Both the position numbers and the translations under genes were made by a program. 64,000 nt of DNA from Holophagales bacterium UBA5704 (lineage in GTDB: Bacteria > Acidobacteriota > Thermoanaerobaculia > Multivoradales > UBA5704). Below the pieces are notes generated by a model. That model made no database searches and was not told the origin of the DNA. It saw only the letters and a program-made list of their open reading frames with translations. Shown one piece after another: positions 17,785 through 26,170 of this stretch. The stretch covers positions 83,002 to 147,001 of the forward strand of contig DIHE01000089.1 of NCBI GenBank assembly GCA_002420005.1, in the 5' to 3' direction. Positions within the stretch are counted from its first letter, which is position 1. Each line of letters begins with the position of its first letter.

Positions 17785-19064
17785 GCTCCGGGCCCGGGTG
17801 CACGGAAGCGGCCCGCGGGATCGTGGACCCGCAGGACGTAGTGGGTGGCGAGAGCGTGCGGTGCGATCCCCACGACGGAGTTGTCGCTCATCAGTCCTTC
17901 CATCCCCTGGAAGGCTCCGGTGCCGCCCAGGATCGGCCCGAAGCCCCCGAAGCGCAGCCCACGCTGGCCGGGAGCTTCTGGGAACTCGAGGGTGAAGGTC
18001 CGCCCTTCTCCACCGTCGGCGACGAAGGAGCCGGCGGGTTGCCCCCCCCCGGCTCCGCTCACGGTGTAGTCGTTGACGCTCTGAAAAGGAATCGGGGACA
18101 GGTCCGTGCCCGGCGCTCCGGGGTTGAACAGGTTGAAGGCGATGCGGGCGGTCATGCTGCCGACCACCGGCCCGATGCGGGCGGCGGTGCGCAGCCCGGC
18201 GGGGCCGGAGGAGAAACCGGTGTCGAAAAACCGGAGCTGCTGCTCCACGTCGAGCCCGTTCACCTGCCCGTCCGGCCCGTAGAGATAACCGGTCTTCTGC
18301 CGCGCGTCGCGCTTCTGGCCCCGCAGCAGCAGGTAGGTCACTCCCGGATCGGCCTCGACGACCGGACGCACCGGCGGTACGGCCTCGTCCGTGCGCAGCG
18401 CTCCCCGGGGATCCATCACGCGGAGAAAAAGACTGCCGGAAAAGCCCCGCTGCGGATCGATCACGCCACAGTAGGTGTAGGTCCCTGCGAGCCCCTGGAA
18501 ACGGCCGAAGCCTTCGAGCAAGGTGCCGACGGCCCCGGCGAGGAGCTGCGGGCGGCCGCCGCAGGTCACCGGGAAGGTCGAGCCGCCGCCGAATCCGCGG
18601 AAACCGTCCGCGCCTCGGCCGAACCGGCAGATCCCGTCGAGCAGGACGAACCGTTGCGGGCGCTCCGGATCGAGCGCCGTGGGCGGCGGCTCACGATCGG
18701 GCAGCGCCGCATAGCCGGGAGGAATGAGCAACCAGCGCTGCTCGAAGACGGCGGCGGGCTCGCCGACCGTGTTGCGGGCGCGCAGCCCGGCCGGGCCGGA
18801 GGTGTCCATCGCGATCTCGAATCGGTGCAGGACCTCGCGCAGGCGAAACCCCGCCACCGCGCCACCGGCCGTTGTGAGGACCGGAGCGGGAGCCTGCGGG
18901 TCGGGGCGCGACAACAGGTTGAAGGTGGCCGCCTGGTCGAGCAGGCGCTGGACCACCGGGAACGGGTAGGTCTCCGCGTTGAGGTCCGGCAGGGAGGGCG
19001 CTGCCGCCGCCCCGCCGCCGCGCCCGTCCGTGGACGGCCGGGAGCTCGGTTCCTGGTTCATCAT
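17781..19064 (-). CDS. Family B protein with AOC/dirigent-like barrel motifs (B2)
   Basis: A 427-aa family B member. The N-terminus (LNAETYPFPVVQRLLDQAA) is nearly the same as in B3. Blocks that follow are PERPQRFVLLDG, FGGGSTFP, a first barrel unit with LEGFGRFQGLAGTYTYCG, and a second with FGGFGPILGGTGAFQGMEG. The GGTGxFxG turn is the AOC/dirigent-like signature of the family; no catalytic residues can be named. Both ends overlap their neighbours by the tetranucleotides ATGA (with the D1 stop) and TTGA (with the G start). Probably cytoplasmic. Confidence 0.82.
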   Translation of the reverse strand: MMNQEPSSRPSTDGRGGGAAAAPSLPDLNAETYPFPVVQRLLDQAATFNLLSRPDPQAPAPVLTTAGGAVAGFRLREVLHRFEIAMDTSGPAGLRARNTVGEPAAVFEQRWLLIPPGYAALPDREPPPTALDPERPQRFVLLDGICRFGRGADGFRGFGGGSTFPVTCGGRPQLLAGAVGTLLEGFGRFQGLAGTYTYCGVIDPQRGFSGSLFLRVMDPRGALRTDEAVPPVRPVVEADPGVTYLLLRGQKRDARQKTGYLYGPDGQVNGLDVEQQLRFFDTGFSSGPAGLRTAARIGPVVGSMTARIAFNLFNPGAPGTDLSPIPFQSVNDYTVSGAGGGQPAGSFVADGGEGRTFTLEFPEAPGQRGLRFGGFGPILGGTGAFQGMEGLMSDNSVVGIAPHALATHYVLRVHDPAGRFRAPGPGA

Positions 19065-19510
19065 CGGGACCCCTTCTGGTCGGGCACGACGCCCTTGGTG
19101 ATGTCCTCGAGCACGCTGCGAATCCCCTCGAGCCCCGCGAGCTGCCGCTTTTCGAAGGCCCGGGACTCCCGCGGCCAGCGGCGCGCGACGGCATAGTGAA
19201 CGCGGAGGTATTTCTCGTCCCGCGGCGCCAGCTTCTCGTCCGGATCGAGCTTCCGGTAGTCCTCGGAGCTCAAGTAACGCGCGATGAGAAACGTCTTGAA
19301 CGCTTCGCCCGTCATGTTCTCGCTCACGACGATCTGGCCGGAGCCTCCGGGCATCACGCGCTCGGCATCCCGTTGGACCGAAACGATGGTGTACGGGACG
19401 AGCTTGACCATGTCGTCGTCCAGCCGGTACATCGGCAGGGAGGATTCGTCGCCTCCCTGCCCCGGATCGAGCCCCAGGCGGTGCGGATCGATCGTGGTGT
19501 TCGGGTTCAT
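19061..19510 (-). CDS. Small family D protein (D1)
   Basis: A 149-aa protein with a paralogue in the C-terminal part of 25412-26158. Shared blocks are DDMVKLVPYTIVSVQRD near the N-terminus, MTGEAFKTFLIARYL in the middle, EKYLRVHYAVARRWPRE, and a C-terminal helix with EKRQLAGLEGIRSVL. It is charged, mixed alpha/beta and has no membrane segment. I do not recognise the family. It overlaps B2 by ATGA and follows the cupin/FGE-like gene by 13 bp. Co-occurrence of D with B in both sub-clusters suggests a partner protein. Confidence 0.75.
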   Translation of the reverse strand: MNPNTTIDPHRLGLDPGQGGDESSLPMYRLDDDMVKLVPYTIVSVQRDAERVMPGGSGQIVVSENMTGEAFKTFLIARYLSSEDYRKLDPDEKLAPRDEKYLRVHYAVARRWPRESRAFEKRQLAGLEGIRSVLEDITKGVVPDQKGSR

Positions 19511-19523
19511 GACGGCCCCCGGC

Positions 19524-21182
19524 TCAGAGCTCCAGAACGATGCGGAAGCCGATGTCCGCCGCGCTCTCCACCGGATGCCGCAGGTGGGTCTGGCGATCCG
19601 CCGAGCGGAAGCCGTGCGCAGGATCGAGCCAGACGCCGCCGCGGATCACCCGCAGGGTCTTCGGCTCCGCACCCGCACCCAGCACATGGGAGACGTCGAC
19701 CGGAACCCCTTCGCGGGGACCCTGCGGGTCCTTCTGCGGCGAGGACCGGTAGGCGTCGGGGTCATACCAGTCGGAGCACCACTCCCCGACGTTGCCGGCC
19801 ATGTCGTACAAGCCGAAGGCGTTCGGCTCGAAGCAGCCGACCGGAGCGGTGAACGGATAGCCGTCGTTCCACGGCTTGGCATAGGGGGGCAACGGCGTGC
19901 CGTCCGGGAAAGGCGGCTCGCCGGCGTTCCAGATCCAGTGCTGCTGGAGGGAGGCGTCGGCGATGTTGGCGATCTTCTGCAGGCCCGCCTCGTCGTCGCC
20001 GTTGTAATAGCGGCTGGTGCTCCCCGCCCGGCAGGCGTATTCCCATTCCGCCTCGGTGGGCAGACGGTACAAACGGCCTTCCTTGTCGCTCAGCCAGCGG
20101 CAGAACTCCTCGGCGTCCTCGAAGCTGACGCAAACGATCGGATGCTCATCGGTCTGCACGAAGCCCGCGGGACGATCCGGGTCTTCGATGAGCCAGGAGG
20201 ACCAGATGTACTGGGGCCTCGGCTCCACCTTGCCGGTGCGCAGGTCGAGACCGAAGCTGCCGAGGCCGTTCCTCTCCCCGGTCGTGGTGTAGCCGGTGTC
20301 TTGCATGAACTCCTTGAACTGGCCGACGGTGACCGTGTGCATGCCCATCATCAGCCGCTTGGAGAGGGTCACGCGGTGCTGCGGTTTCTCATCGGGCTGG
20401 GCGGCGGGGTCGCTGTCGGGCGAGCCCATGAGGAAGGTGCCGGGCATCAGCTCGACCAACCGCATGCCGAGGGAGTTGATGATGAAGTTGGGCCCCAGAA
20501 ACTCCATGCCGTAGCGGGCCGCCAGCTTGACGATCTCGGCCGGGTCGGTCATCGTCCGCGTCTGCTCGAAGAAGCGCTCGAGGCCGCCCGGAATCACGGT
20601 GATGACCGTGCGGGCCGCAACGTCGGAGACGCAATGGAAGCCATGGGGGACACCGCGCGTGAAGTTGCCGATGTCGCCCGGGCGGGCGCGGTAGGTCTGG
20701 TCTCCGTACCGCACCTCCATCTCACCCTCCAGAAGGTGGACGATCTCGTCCTGGAACACGTGGCGATGGAGCGCGACGCCCGTCCCCGGAGGGAGAACCG
20801 CCTCGAAGATGAAGTAGGCGCCTCCGCTCATCTCGCTCGGGATCTTGACCGTGAAATTTCCGGCCGCATCGATCTTCTTCCCTTCGGCGGCGGTGACGAT
20901 CCGCGGCACTCTGGGCAGGTTCTCCGGCAGAGGCTCGATCCCATCCCCGGTGCCGGGGGCCGGTGGGGACGGCGGTGCCGGCTTCGGGGTGCCGGATGCA
21001 GGCGGTGCAGGCTCCGGCGTGCCGGATGCAGGCGGTGTCACCACTCCTCCCCCGAGGTGGAGCTGCAAGGAATCACCGTGGAGATGGAGCTGGAGCCCCT
21101 CGCCGCTCAGATACAGCTCCAGGTCCCCGCCGTGGAGGTGCAGCTCGGCTCCAGTCCCGGCCTTGATCGTCGTCGCGCTCAT
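19524..21182 (-). CDS. Cupin plus FGE-like (formylglycine-generating-enzyme fold) protein
   Basis: A 552-aa fusion. Residues 1-50 hold three short repeats of the form LHLHGxxLxL, then comes a Pro-rich linker with repeated SGTPxPAPP. A cupin follows (about 100-230) with HRHVFQDEI and PHGFH as likely metal ligands. The C-terminal 300 residues are an FGE-sulfatase-type domain (GTFLMGSP, PTEAEWEYACRAG, NVGEWCSDWYDP, RVIRGGVWL). The paired cysteines that bind copper in true formylglycine generators are absent after RGGVW, so it is more likely an EgtB/PvdO-like or binding version. Start: the ATG at 21182 has AAAGGA 8 nt upstream and overlaps the upstream stop (ATGA). Confidence 0.87.
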   Translation of the reverse strand: MSATTIKAGTGAELHLHGGDLELYLSGEGLQLHLHGDSLQLHLGGGVVTPPASGTPEPAPPASGTPKPAPPSPPAPGTGDGIEPLPENLPRVPRIVTAAEGKKIDAAGNFTVKIPSEMSGGAYFIFEAVLPPGTGVALHRHVFQDEIVHLLEGEMEVRYGDQTYRARPGDIGNFTRGVPHGFHCVSDVAARTVITVIPGGLERFFEQTRTMTDPAEIVKLAARYGMEFLGPNFIINSLGMRLVELMPGTFLMGSPDSDPAAQPDEKPQHRVTLSKRLMMGMHTVTVGQFKEFMQDTGYTTTGERNGLGSFGLDLRTGKVEPRPQYIWSSWLIEDPDRPAGFVQTDEHPIVCVSFEDAEEFCRWLSDKEGRLYRLPTEAEWEYACRAGSTSRYYNGDDEAGLQKIANIADASLQQHWIWNAGEPPFPDGTPLPPYAKPWNDGYPFTAPVGCFEPNAFGLYDMAGNVGEWCSDWYDPDAYRSSPQKDPQGPREGVPVDVSHVLGAGAEPKTLRVIRGGVWLDPAHGFRSADRQTHLRHPVESAADIGFRIVLEL

Positions 21183-22075
21183 GTCGAAAATCCTTTCCGC
21201 GGCTCCTCGTCGTAGAGAGCCCGCCAGAACGTGTCTCCAGAAAGCCGAACCGCGCAATGCACGGCGTCGAGCTCGAGGAAGAGGCCGACCATGAAGTAGC
21301 GGTCCTTCCCGTCAACGGTTCCCTTCCACTCGTGGGACGCCATGAAGACGTCGTCCTGCACGGGTTTTCCGTCCACCACCAGGTCCTTGACGAACCAGAG
21401 GATCTCGTGCGGATGCGGCAACTTGTAGGCCACGGCCGCCCGCGTCATGCGCCGTCCCTGGTACACCTCCACCCAGCTCGTGACCCCCACATCCGGATGC
21501 CACGAATTGAGAATCGGATCGACCGTCGCCCCCTCGAGCGGGGGCAGGCTGCGAGGATCGACATACCCGGCGAAGGAACCGGTGATGCGCTTGCCGATCC
21601 GCCCGTCGGCCAACCGGAAGTTCTCGCGGTCCCAGAAGCTCAGGAGCGTGAACGTTCCCAGCTCGCGCCGGCCCGCCAGGTCGTAGGTCTTGAACGTCCC
21701 GCGCGCCGGGCCGAGGTAACGGTCGAACGTCTCGCCGTCGAACGGTGCCACCGGCGCCTCCAGTGCCGCCCGCAGCCGCGCCGGATCGATCGCCAGGCCG
21801 GGAAAATCACCCACCTCCAACCGCGCTGCGTATTCGCGCACAAGAAAGTCGCTGAGCGGCCCGGCGCAGCGGCCCAACAGCTCCCGCCACTCCCGGTAGC
21901 GCTCCATGTTCCCCTCGGCGCCGCGCAACAGCGCGGCGAACGGATCGTCGGCCGGCAGCCCGGTGGGCATGCCGCCCAGATCGCCGCGCAGGCGTGCGCC
22001 GTGAAGGTGGATCCGCGGGCTCGGATCCGCGAGATGCAGACGGATGGACCGGCCGTGCAGATGCAGAACCGTCAT
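21179..22075 (-). CDS. Family E protein, stand-alone copy with LHLHG N-terminus
   Basis: A 298-aa protein. The first 35 residues are a Leu/His-rich beta-like stretch (VLHLHGRSIRLHL, RIHLHGARL) resembling the N-terminus of the adjacent cupin/FGE protein. Residues about 50-290 match the C-terminal third of the next gene: FDRYLGPARGTFKTYDL, DGRIGKRITGS, SWVEVYQ, YKLPHPHEILWFVKD, FMASHEWKG and DTFWRALY. The family is unfamiliar to me. The invariant HPHEILWFVKD and ASHEWKG blocks look like a conserved ligand or active site. It overlaps both neighbours by ATGA. Confidence 0.82.
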   Translation of the reverse strand: MTVLHLHGRSIRLHLADPSPRIHLHGARLRGDLGGMPTGLPADDPFAALLRGAEGNMERYREWRELLGRCAGPLSDFLVREYAARLEVGDFPGLAIDPARLRAALEAPVAPFDGETFDRYLGPARGTFKTYDLAGRRELGTFTLLSFWDRENFRLADGRIGKRITGSFAGYVDPRSLPPLEGATVDPILNSWHPDVGVTSWVEVYQGRRMTRAAVAYKLPHPHEILWFVKDLVVDGKPVQDDVFMASHEWKGTVDGKDRYFMVGLFLELDAVHCAVRLSGDTFWRALYDEEPRKGFST

Positions 22076-24138
22076 CTCCCACCTCCCACCGCCTGCCCCT
22101 TTTCCTCGCGGTACAAGGCGCGCCAGAAGGTGTCGCCGTGGAGCTTCGCCTCGCAACGCTCGAAATCGATCTCGAAGAAGATCCCCACCATGAAGTATTG
22201 GGTCTTCCCATCGACGACCCCTTTCCATTCGTGGGATGCCATGAACACGTTGTCGTCGATCGCCCGGCCGTCCTTCGAGACGTCCTTGACGAACCAGAGG
22301 ATCTCGTGGGGATGCGGCAGCTTGTAGGCGAAAGAGGTGCGTTGCTGCCGCCAGTTCTGGTAGATCTCGACCCAACTCGTGAGCCCGGTGTCGGCGCGGT
22401 AGGAGTTGAGGATGATGTCGACCTTGCGGTCCTCCAGGGGCGGCGAGGGATCCGGAAGGAAATAGCCGCGGTTCGAGCCGTTGATCTTCTTGCCGATCCT
22501 GCCGTCGGGAAAGTACAGGTTGTCTTCTTTCCAATAGCTGTAGAGGGTCGCGACTCCGACCTCCTTGCGGCTGGCGAGCTCGTAGGTGCGGAAGGTCCCC
22601 TTGGCCGATCCGCTGTAACGGTCGAAGGTCTCCAGGCTGAACGGCTGGATGCCGATGCCGAAAACCTCGCGCAGGCGCTCCGGATCGATGCGCAGGCCGG
22701 GAAACTCGCCCATGTCGAGCCGCGCATTGAATTCGCCGGAGAGAATCTCGGCGAAGCGCCCGGCGCACTTCTGGAAGCCGCGCCGCCAGCGGCGGTAGGT
22801 CTCGGCATAGCGCTCCTTGTTCTGGAGCAGCGGATGGTAGGGATCCGCCGGGTGGAGCACGTCGCGGCGGGCAGGCACCGCAGGCCGGCGGCCCGCCCGG
22901 TGGTGTCCTTCCGGATCGGCGAGCTGGAGCACGTGGAGCAGCGAAAGCGTGTGCGGAGCGATGCCGATCAGCGAGTTGACGGTCAGCATCCCCTGCGCCC
23001 CCGCGAACGCGCCGGTGCCGCCATGGATCGGCCCGAAGCCGGCGAAGCGCACTCCCGGTTGCCCCGGCGCAGCCGGGAACTTGAGGTCGAAGGAGATCCC
23101 GTCGACGACACCGGCGTGGATGGTGCCCGTCTCGCGCCCGTCAGAGTCGAGAAAGACGTACTTCTCGTCGGTGGTGAACGGCACCGGCGCCATCGCGGTG
23201 CCGGGGGGGGCGAGGAGGTCGAAGAAGACATTCGCATCCATGGTCCCGACCGCCTGCCCCACCCGCATCTCGGCGCGCATCCCCTCGTGAGAAACCTCGG
23301 CGAAGCGCAGGTCGACCGATCGCATCTGGGAGGGCGTGATGAGGCTCACCCGGCGGTCGTCCGGCGGAGGGCCATAGGTGGTCTTGACCGTGCGGTCTTT
23401 CTTGACTCCTCGCAGCACCACGTAGGTCGACGACGGATCGGGATCGCCCGCCACCCCGGCGGGAGGCAGCTCCCGGCCGGTTCGCAGGCGCCCCTCGGGG
23501 TCGACCAGCCGCAGGCTGAGATGGCCGAGAAAACCCAGGTTCTCCAGGCTGCCGGTCATCACCAGGGTGCCGGCGAGCCCGCGCAAGGCCCCGCGGCCTT
23601 CGATGACATTGGCGACCGCACCGGCGTAGAGGCTCGGCCGTCCGGCGACGACCGCGGGGAAGGTGCGGCCGATGCCGTAGATGCGCACCGCGTCGTCTCC
23701 CTGGAAGCGGATCTCGGCGTCGAGCAGGGAGAAGCGCTGCGACCGCCAGGGGTCCCACAGGGTCGCAGGGGGGTCTTGTCCCGGCGTCCAGGCCAGGTCC
23801 GCAGGTCCGAACATCAGGCGGGCACGCAGCGTGCCGCCGGCGGGTCCGACCGCCTGATGCACTCTCACACCCTGCGGCGAAGCCGCCTCCACGCCGGAAT
23901 CGAGCCGGTGGAGACGGCTCGCCAGGTCGATCCCGTAGCCGCCGTCGATCCCGAAATAGTCGTGCGGCGTGGCGGGTGTCAGTGTGGCACGGGCGGGATG
24001 GTCGGGATCGGGGACGGACAGCAAGCTGAAATTCGCCGCCTGGTCCAGCAGATACTGGACGACGTCATAGGGGTAGGTCTCGGCATTGACGTCCGGCAGG
24101 GCGCGCGGCGGAGTCGGCTGCGACAAGGTCTGGCTCAT
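22072..24138 (-). CDS. Family B - family E fusion protein (B3-E)
   Basis: A 688-aa protein made of two families that also occur separately here. Residues 1 to about 425 are family B (VNAETYPYDVVQYLLDQAA, SQRFSLLDAEI, GIGRTFP, FAGFGPIHGGTGAFAGAQG). After a short Pro-rich hinge, residues about 440-688 are family E (FDRYSGSAKGTFRTYEL, YKLPHPHEILWFVKD, FMASHEWKG, DTFWRALY). The downstream gene is a free E copy, and free B copies lie on either side. Such a fusion is good evidence that B and E act on the same substrate or in one complex. Cytoplasmic by appearance; no motif gives a reaction. Confidence 0.87.
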   Translation of the reverse strand: MSQTLSQPTPPRALPDVNAETYPYDVVQYLLDQAANFSLLSVPDPDHPARATLTPATPHDYFGIDGGYGIDLASRLHRLDSGVEAASPQGVRVHQAVGPAGGTLRARLMFGPADLAWTPGQDPPATLWDPWRSQRFSLLDAEIRFQGDDAVRIYGIGRTFPAVVAGRPSLYAGAVANVIEGRGALRGLAGTLVMTGSLENLGFLGHLSLRLVDPEGRLRTGRELPPAGVAGDPDPSSTYVVLRGVKKDRTVKTTYGPPPDDRRVSLITPSQMRSVDLRFAEVSHEGMRAEMRVGQAVGTMDANVFFDLLAPPGTAMAPVPFTTDEKYVFLDSDGRETGTIHAGVVDGISFDLKFPAAPGQPGVRFAGFGPIHGGTGAFAGAQGMLTVNSLIGIAPHTLSLLHVLQLADPEGHHRAGRRPAVPARRDVLHPADPYHPLLQNKERYAETYRRWRRGFQKCAGRFAEILSGEFNARLDMGEFPGLRIDPERLREVFGIGIQPFSLETFDRYSGSAKGTFRTYELASRKEVGVATLYSYWKEDNLYFPDGRIGKKINGSNRGYFLPDPSPPLEDRKVDIILNSYRADTGLTSWVEIYQNWRQQRTSFAYKLPHPHEILWFVKDVSKDGRAIDDNVFMASHEWKGVVDGKTQYFMVGIFFEIDFERCEAKLHGDTFWRALYREEKGQAVGGGR

Positions 24139-24151
24139 CGTCGGGCCCCTT

Positions 24152-25375
24152 TCATCGGCCGCCGGTGGCGCGGAACCGGCCCTCCGGATCGTGCAGACGC
24201 GCCACGTACAGGTTCGAGATCACATGGTCCGAGGGCGGCGGGTTGAAGACCGATCCCGCAGTGCCGTAGAGCATCCCTTGGACGCCCTGGAAGCAACCGC
24301 TGCCACCGGTGATGGCTCCGTAGTAGCTGAAGCGCAGAGACGACTGCCCGGGCGCTCCCGGCAGGTCCATCGCAAAGGAACGCCCTTCCAGAAAATTCGC
24401 CTTGAACGCTCCGACGGGCGTGCGGCCGTCGCGGTCGAAGAAGGTGTACTCACTGACGCCTTCGAACTGGAACGGATTGAGACCGCTGCCGCTCGCGGGG
24501 GTCCGCGGCTTGGTCTCGCGGCCGAAACCGACCTCGCGGCCGATGACCTCGCTCCCGACGTTCAGGGAACGCACCCGCAAGCCGGCCCCGGAATCCGCAA
24601 GACCGGTTCGGACGGGGTGGAGGGCCACCGGGATGTTGACCCCGCGCACCTGGCCGTCCGGAGAGAAGCTGAAGTAGTTCTCTTGATCCGGAGTTTCCCC
24701 CTTCTGGGCGATCCAGGTGAGATAGGTGACGTCCGAGGTGAAAGCGGGCGGCCGGGCCGGCGCCGGCGCCGCGCCGGTGCGCAGACTGCCGTCCGGGTCG
24801 ACGAGGCGGACCATGACGTGGCCGGCCGCGATCTGCCCGTCCTCCGTGAGCTCGCCGCACAACGTGTAGTTGCCCTGCCTCCCCTGCAACCGGCCGAGCC
24901 CCTCGGTGAGATTGCCGACCGCGGCCACAGTGAGACAGGTCCGGTCTCCGACCTTCACCGGGAAGGTGCGGCCGGTGCCGAAGCTGCGGAAGCCGCCGCC
25001 ATCGGCGAAGGTGAAGGTCGCCTCCTGGAAGGCGAAACGCTGGGACTGCGTTCGATCGAGCTGCCCGGCCGGCGGCTCGCGGTCGGGGCGCGCCGCCCAG
25101 CTCCAGGGGATCACCGACCAGCGCAGGTCGAGCCGGCCGACGCGCTCTCCGATGGTGTTGACCCCACGGACGCCACGCGCCACCGAGGGAAGCTCGAGCT
25201 CCAGGTCGAGGCGATGCAGGCTCAGGGCGCGATCAGGACCGGGAGGCCCCACGGAAAGATGGAAGCTCGCGGCCTGGTCGACGAGGCGCGCGAGCTCCGC
25301 GTGGGTGTACCTCCCGGTGCCCATGGCGTCCGGGATCAGCGCACCGCCGGAGCGGACAACGGCTGGCTCGCTCAT
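24152..25375 (-). CDS. Family B protein with AOC/dirigent-like barrel motifs (B4)
   Basis: A 407-aa family B member: N-terminal YTHAELARLVDQAASFHL, then SQRFAFQEATFTF, FGTGRTFPVKVG, LTEGLGRLQGRQGNYTLCG, and a second unit with YYGAITGGSGCFQGVQG. The GGTG turn has become GGSG. Start: the ATG at 25375 has AAGGAG 8 nt upstream; a TTG at 25396 is in frame but unsupported. It lies 13 bp upstream of the B3-E fusion gene. Confidence 0.82.
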   Translation of the reverse strand: MSEPAVVRSGGALIPDAMGTGRYTHAELARLVDQAASFHLSVGPPGPDRALSLHRLDLELELPSVARGVRGVNTIGERVGRLDLRWSVIPWSWAARPDREPPAGQLDRTQSQRFAFQEATFTFADGGGFRSFGTGRTFPVKVGDRTCLTVAAVGNLTEGLGRLQGRQGNYTLCGELTEDGQIAAGHVMVRLVDPDGSLRTGAAPAPARPPAFTSDVTYLTWIAQKGETPDQENYFSFSPDGQVRGVNIPVALHPVRTGLADSGAGLRVRSLNVGSEVIGREVGFGRETKPRTPASGSGLNPFQFEGVSEYTFFDRDGRTPVGAFKANFLEGRSFAMDLPGAPGQSSLRFSYYGAITGGSGCFQGVQGMLYGTAGSVFNPPPSDHVISNLYVARLHDPEGRFRATGGR

Positions 25376-25411
25376 GCGAAGATCTCCTTGCGACAAATGA
25401 AGCGCCCAGGG

Positions 25412-26158
25412 TCACTTTCCGACCGTCTTGTCCTTTACGAGCTCTCCCAGCACGTTCTGGATTCCCTGCAGCGTTTCGAGCTGACGCTTCTCGTACTTGC
25501 GGTCCTGCTTCGCCCAACGGCCGAGCACCTCGTAACAAACCCGCAGGTATTTGCGCTCCTCGTCGTCCTTGATGTCCTCACGCCCCGGCTGGCGCAGATA
25601 GTCGGTGATCACCCAGTTGCTGAAGGCTTCTTCGCTCATGCTGTCGGTCACCACCTTTTCCCCGCGCGCCATGGTCAGATTTTTCTGGCCGTTCCGCGGG
25701 TCGCCCAGGACGTGCTCATCGTCGCGCTGGATGGTCAGGATGGTGTAGCGGACCAACTTCACCATGTCGTCGTTCAGGTTCGTATCACTCATGATTGCCT
25801 CCCTCGGCAGATTGACGGCGGCCGCGGTGTGCTGCGCGCCCGGGTTTTCTGACATCGTGACGGGTTGCGACGCGGTTCCGGTGGATCCCGCCGGCACGGT
25901 CCCGGCGGCGGCTCCGGGCTCCGGAACCGGCGGAACCGGCGCCGACGCCGGCTCCACCGAAGCGAGAGCGACTCCCTTCGTCACCACGTCCACGCTCTGG
26001 TCGAAGATCGCCTGGAGCCGGAGCGCCGCCTGCAACATCACCTGCGCGGAGCTCACAAACAGAGTCACCGGCAGCTTGGCCGCCTCGCCCATGAGACCGA
26101 ACAGCCGGAGATCCGGCAGCGGGCGCCGGTGGGCGTCGTCGTGGCTCAGGTCCTCCAT
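25412..26158 (-). CDS. Family D protein with N-terminal extension (D2); possibly two cistrons
   Basis: The open frame encodes 248 aa. Residues 1-60 are an amphipathic helical stretch (LRLFGLMGEAAKLPVTLF, MLQAALRLQAIFDQSVD), residues 70-115 a Pro/Ala linker, and residues 123-248 are a family D domain (DDMVKLVRYTILTIQRD, EKYLRVCYEVLGRW style blocks, EKRQLETLQGIQNVL). The ATG at 26158 follows a strong GAGGAGG. An internal in-frame ATG at 25792 has its own GGGAGG 5 nt upstream and would give a free 126-aa D protein like D1. Both forms may be made from one frame. The N-terminal helix resembles phasin-like surface helices (inference). Confidence 0.75.
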   Translation of the reverse strand: MEDLSHDDAHRRPLPDLRLFGLMGEAAKLPVTLFVSSAQVMLQAALRLQAIFDQSVDVVTKGVALASVEPASAPVPPVPEPGAAAGTVPAGSTGTASQPVTMSENPGAQHTAAAVNLPREAIMSDTNLNDDMVKLVRYTILTIQRDDEHVLGDPRNGQKNLTMARGEKVVTDSMSEEAFSNWVITDYLRQPGREDIKDDEERKYLRVCYEVLGRWAKQDRKYEKRQLETLQGIQNVLGELVKDKTVGK

Positions 26159-26170
26159 TCCTCATCCTCC

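Noticed and set aside
15489..19196. 1235-codon open frame on the plus strand
   Set aside because: It is antisense to A3, G and B2, is rich in Arg/Gly/Pro, and has no domain signature or ribosome binding site. Long antisense frames are expected in DNA this GC-rich.
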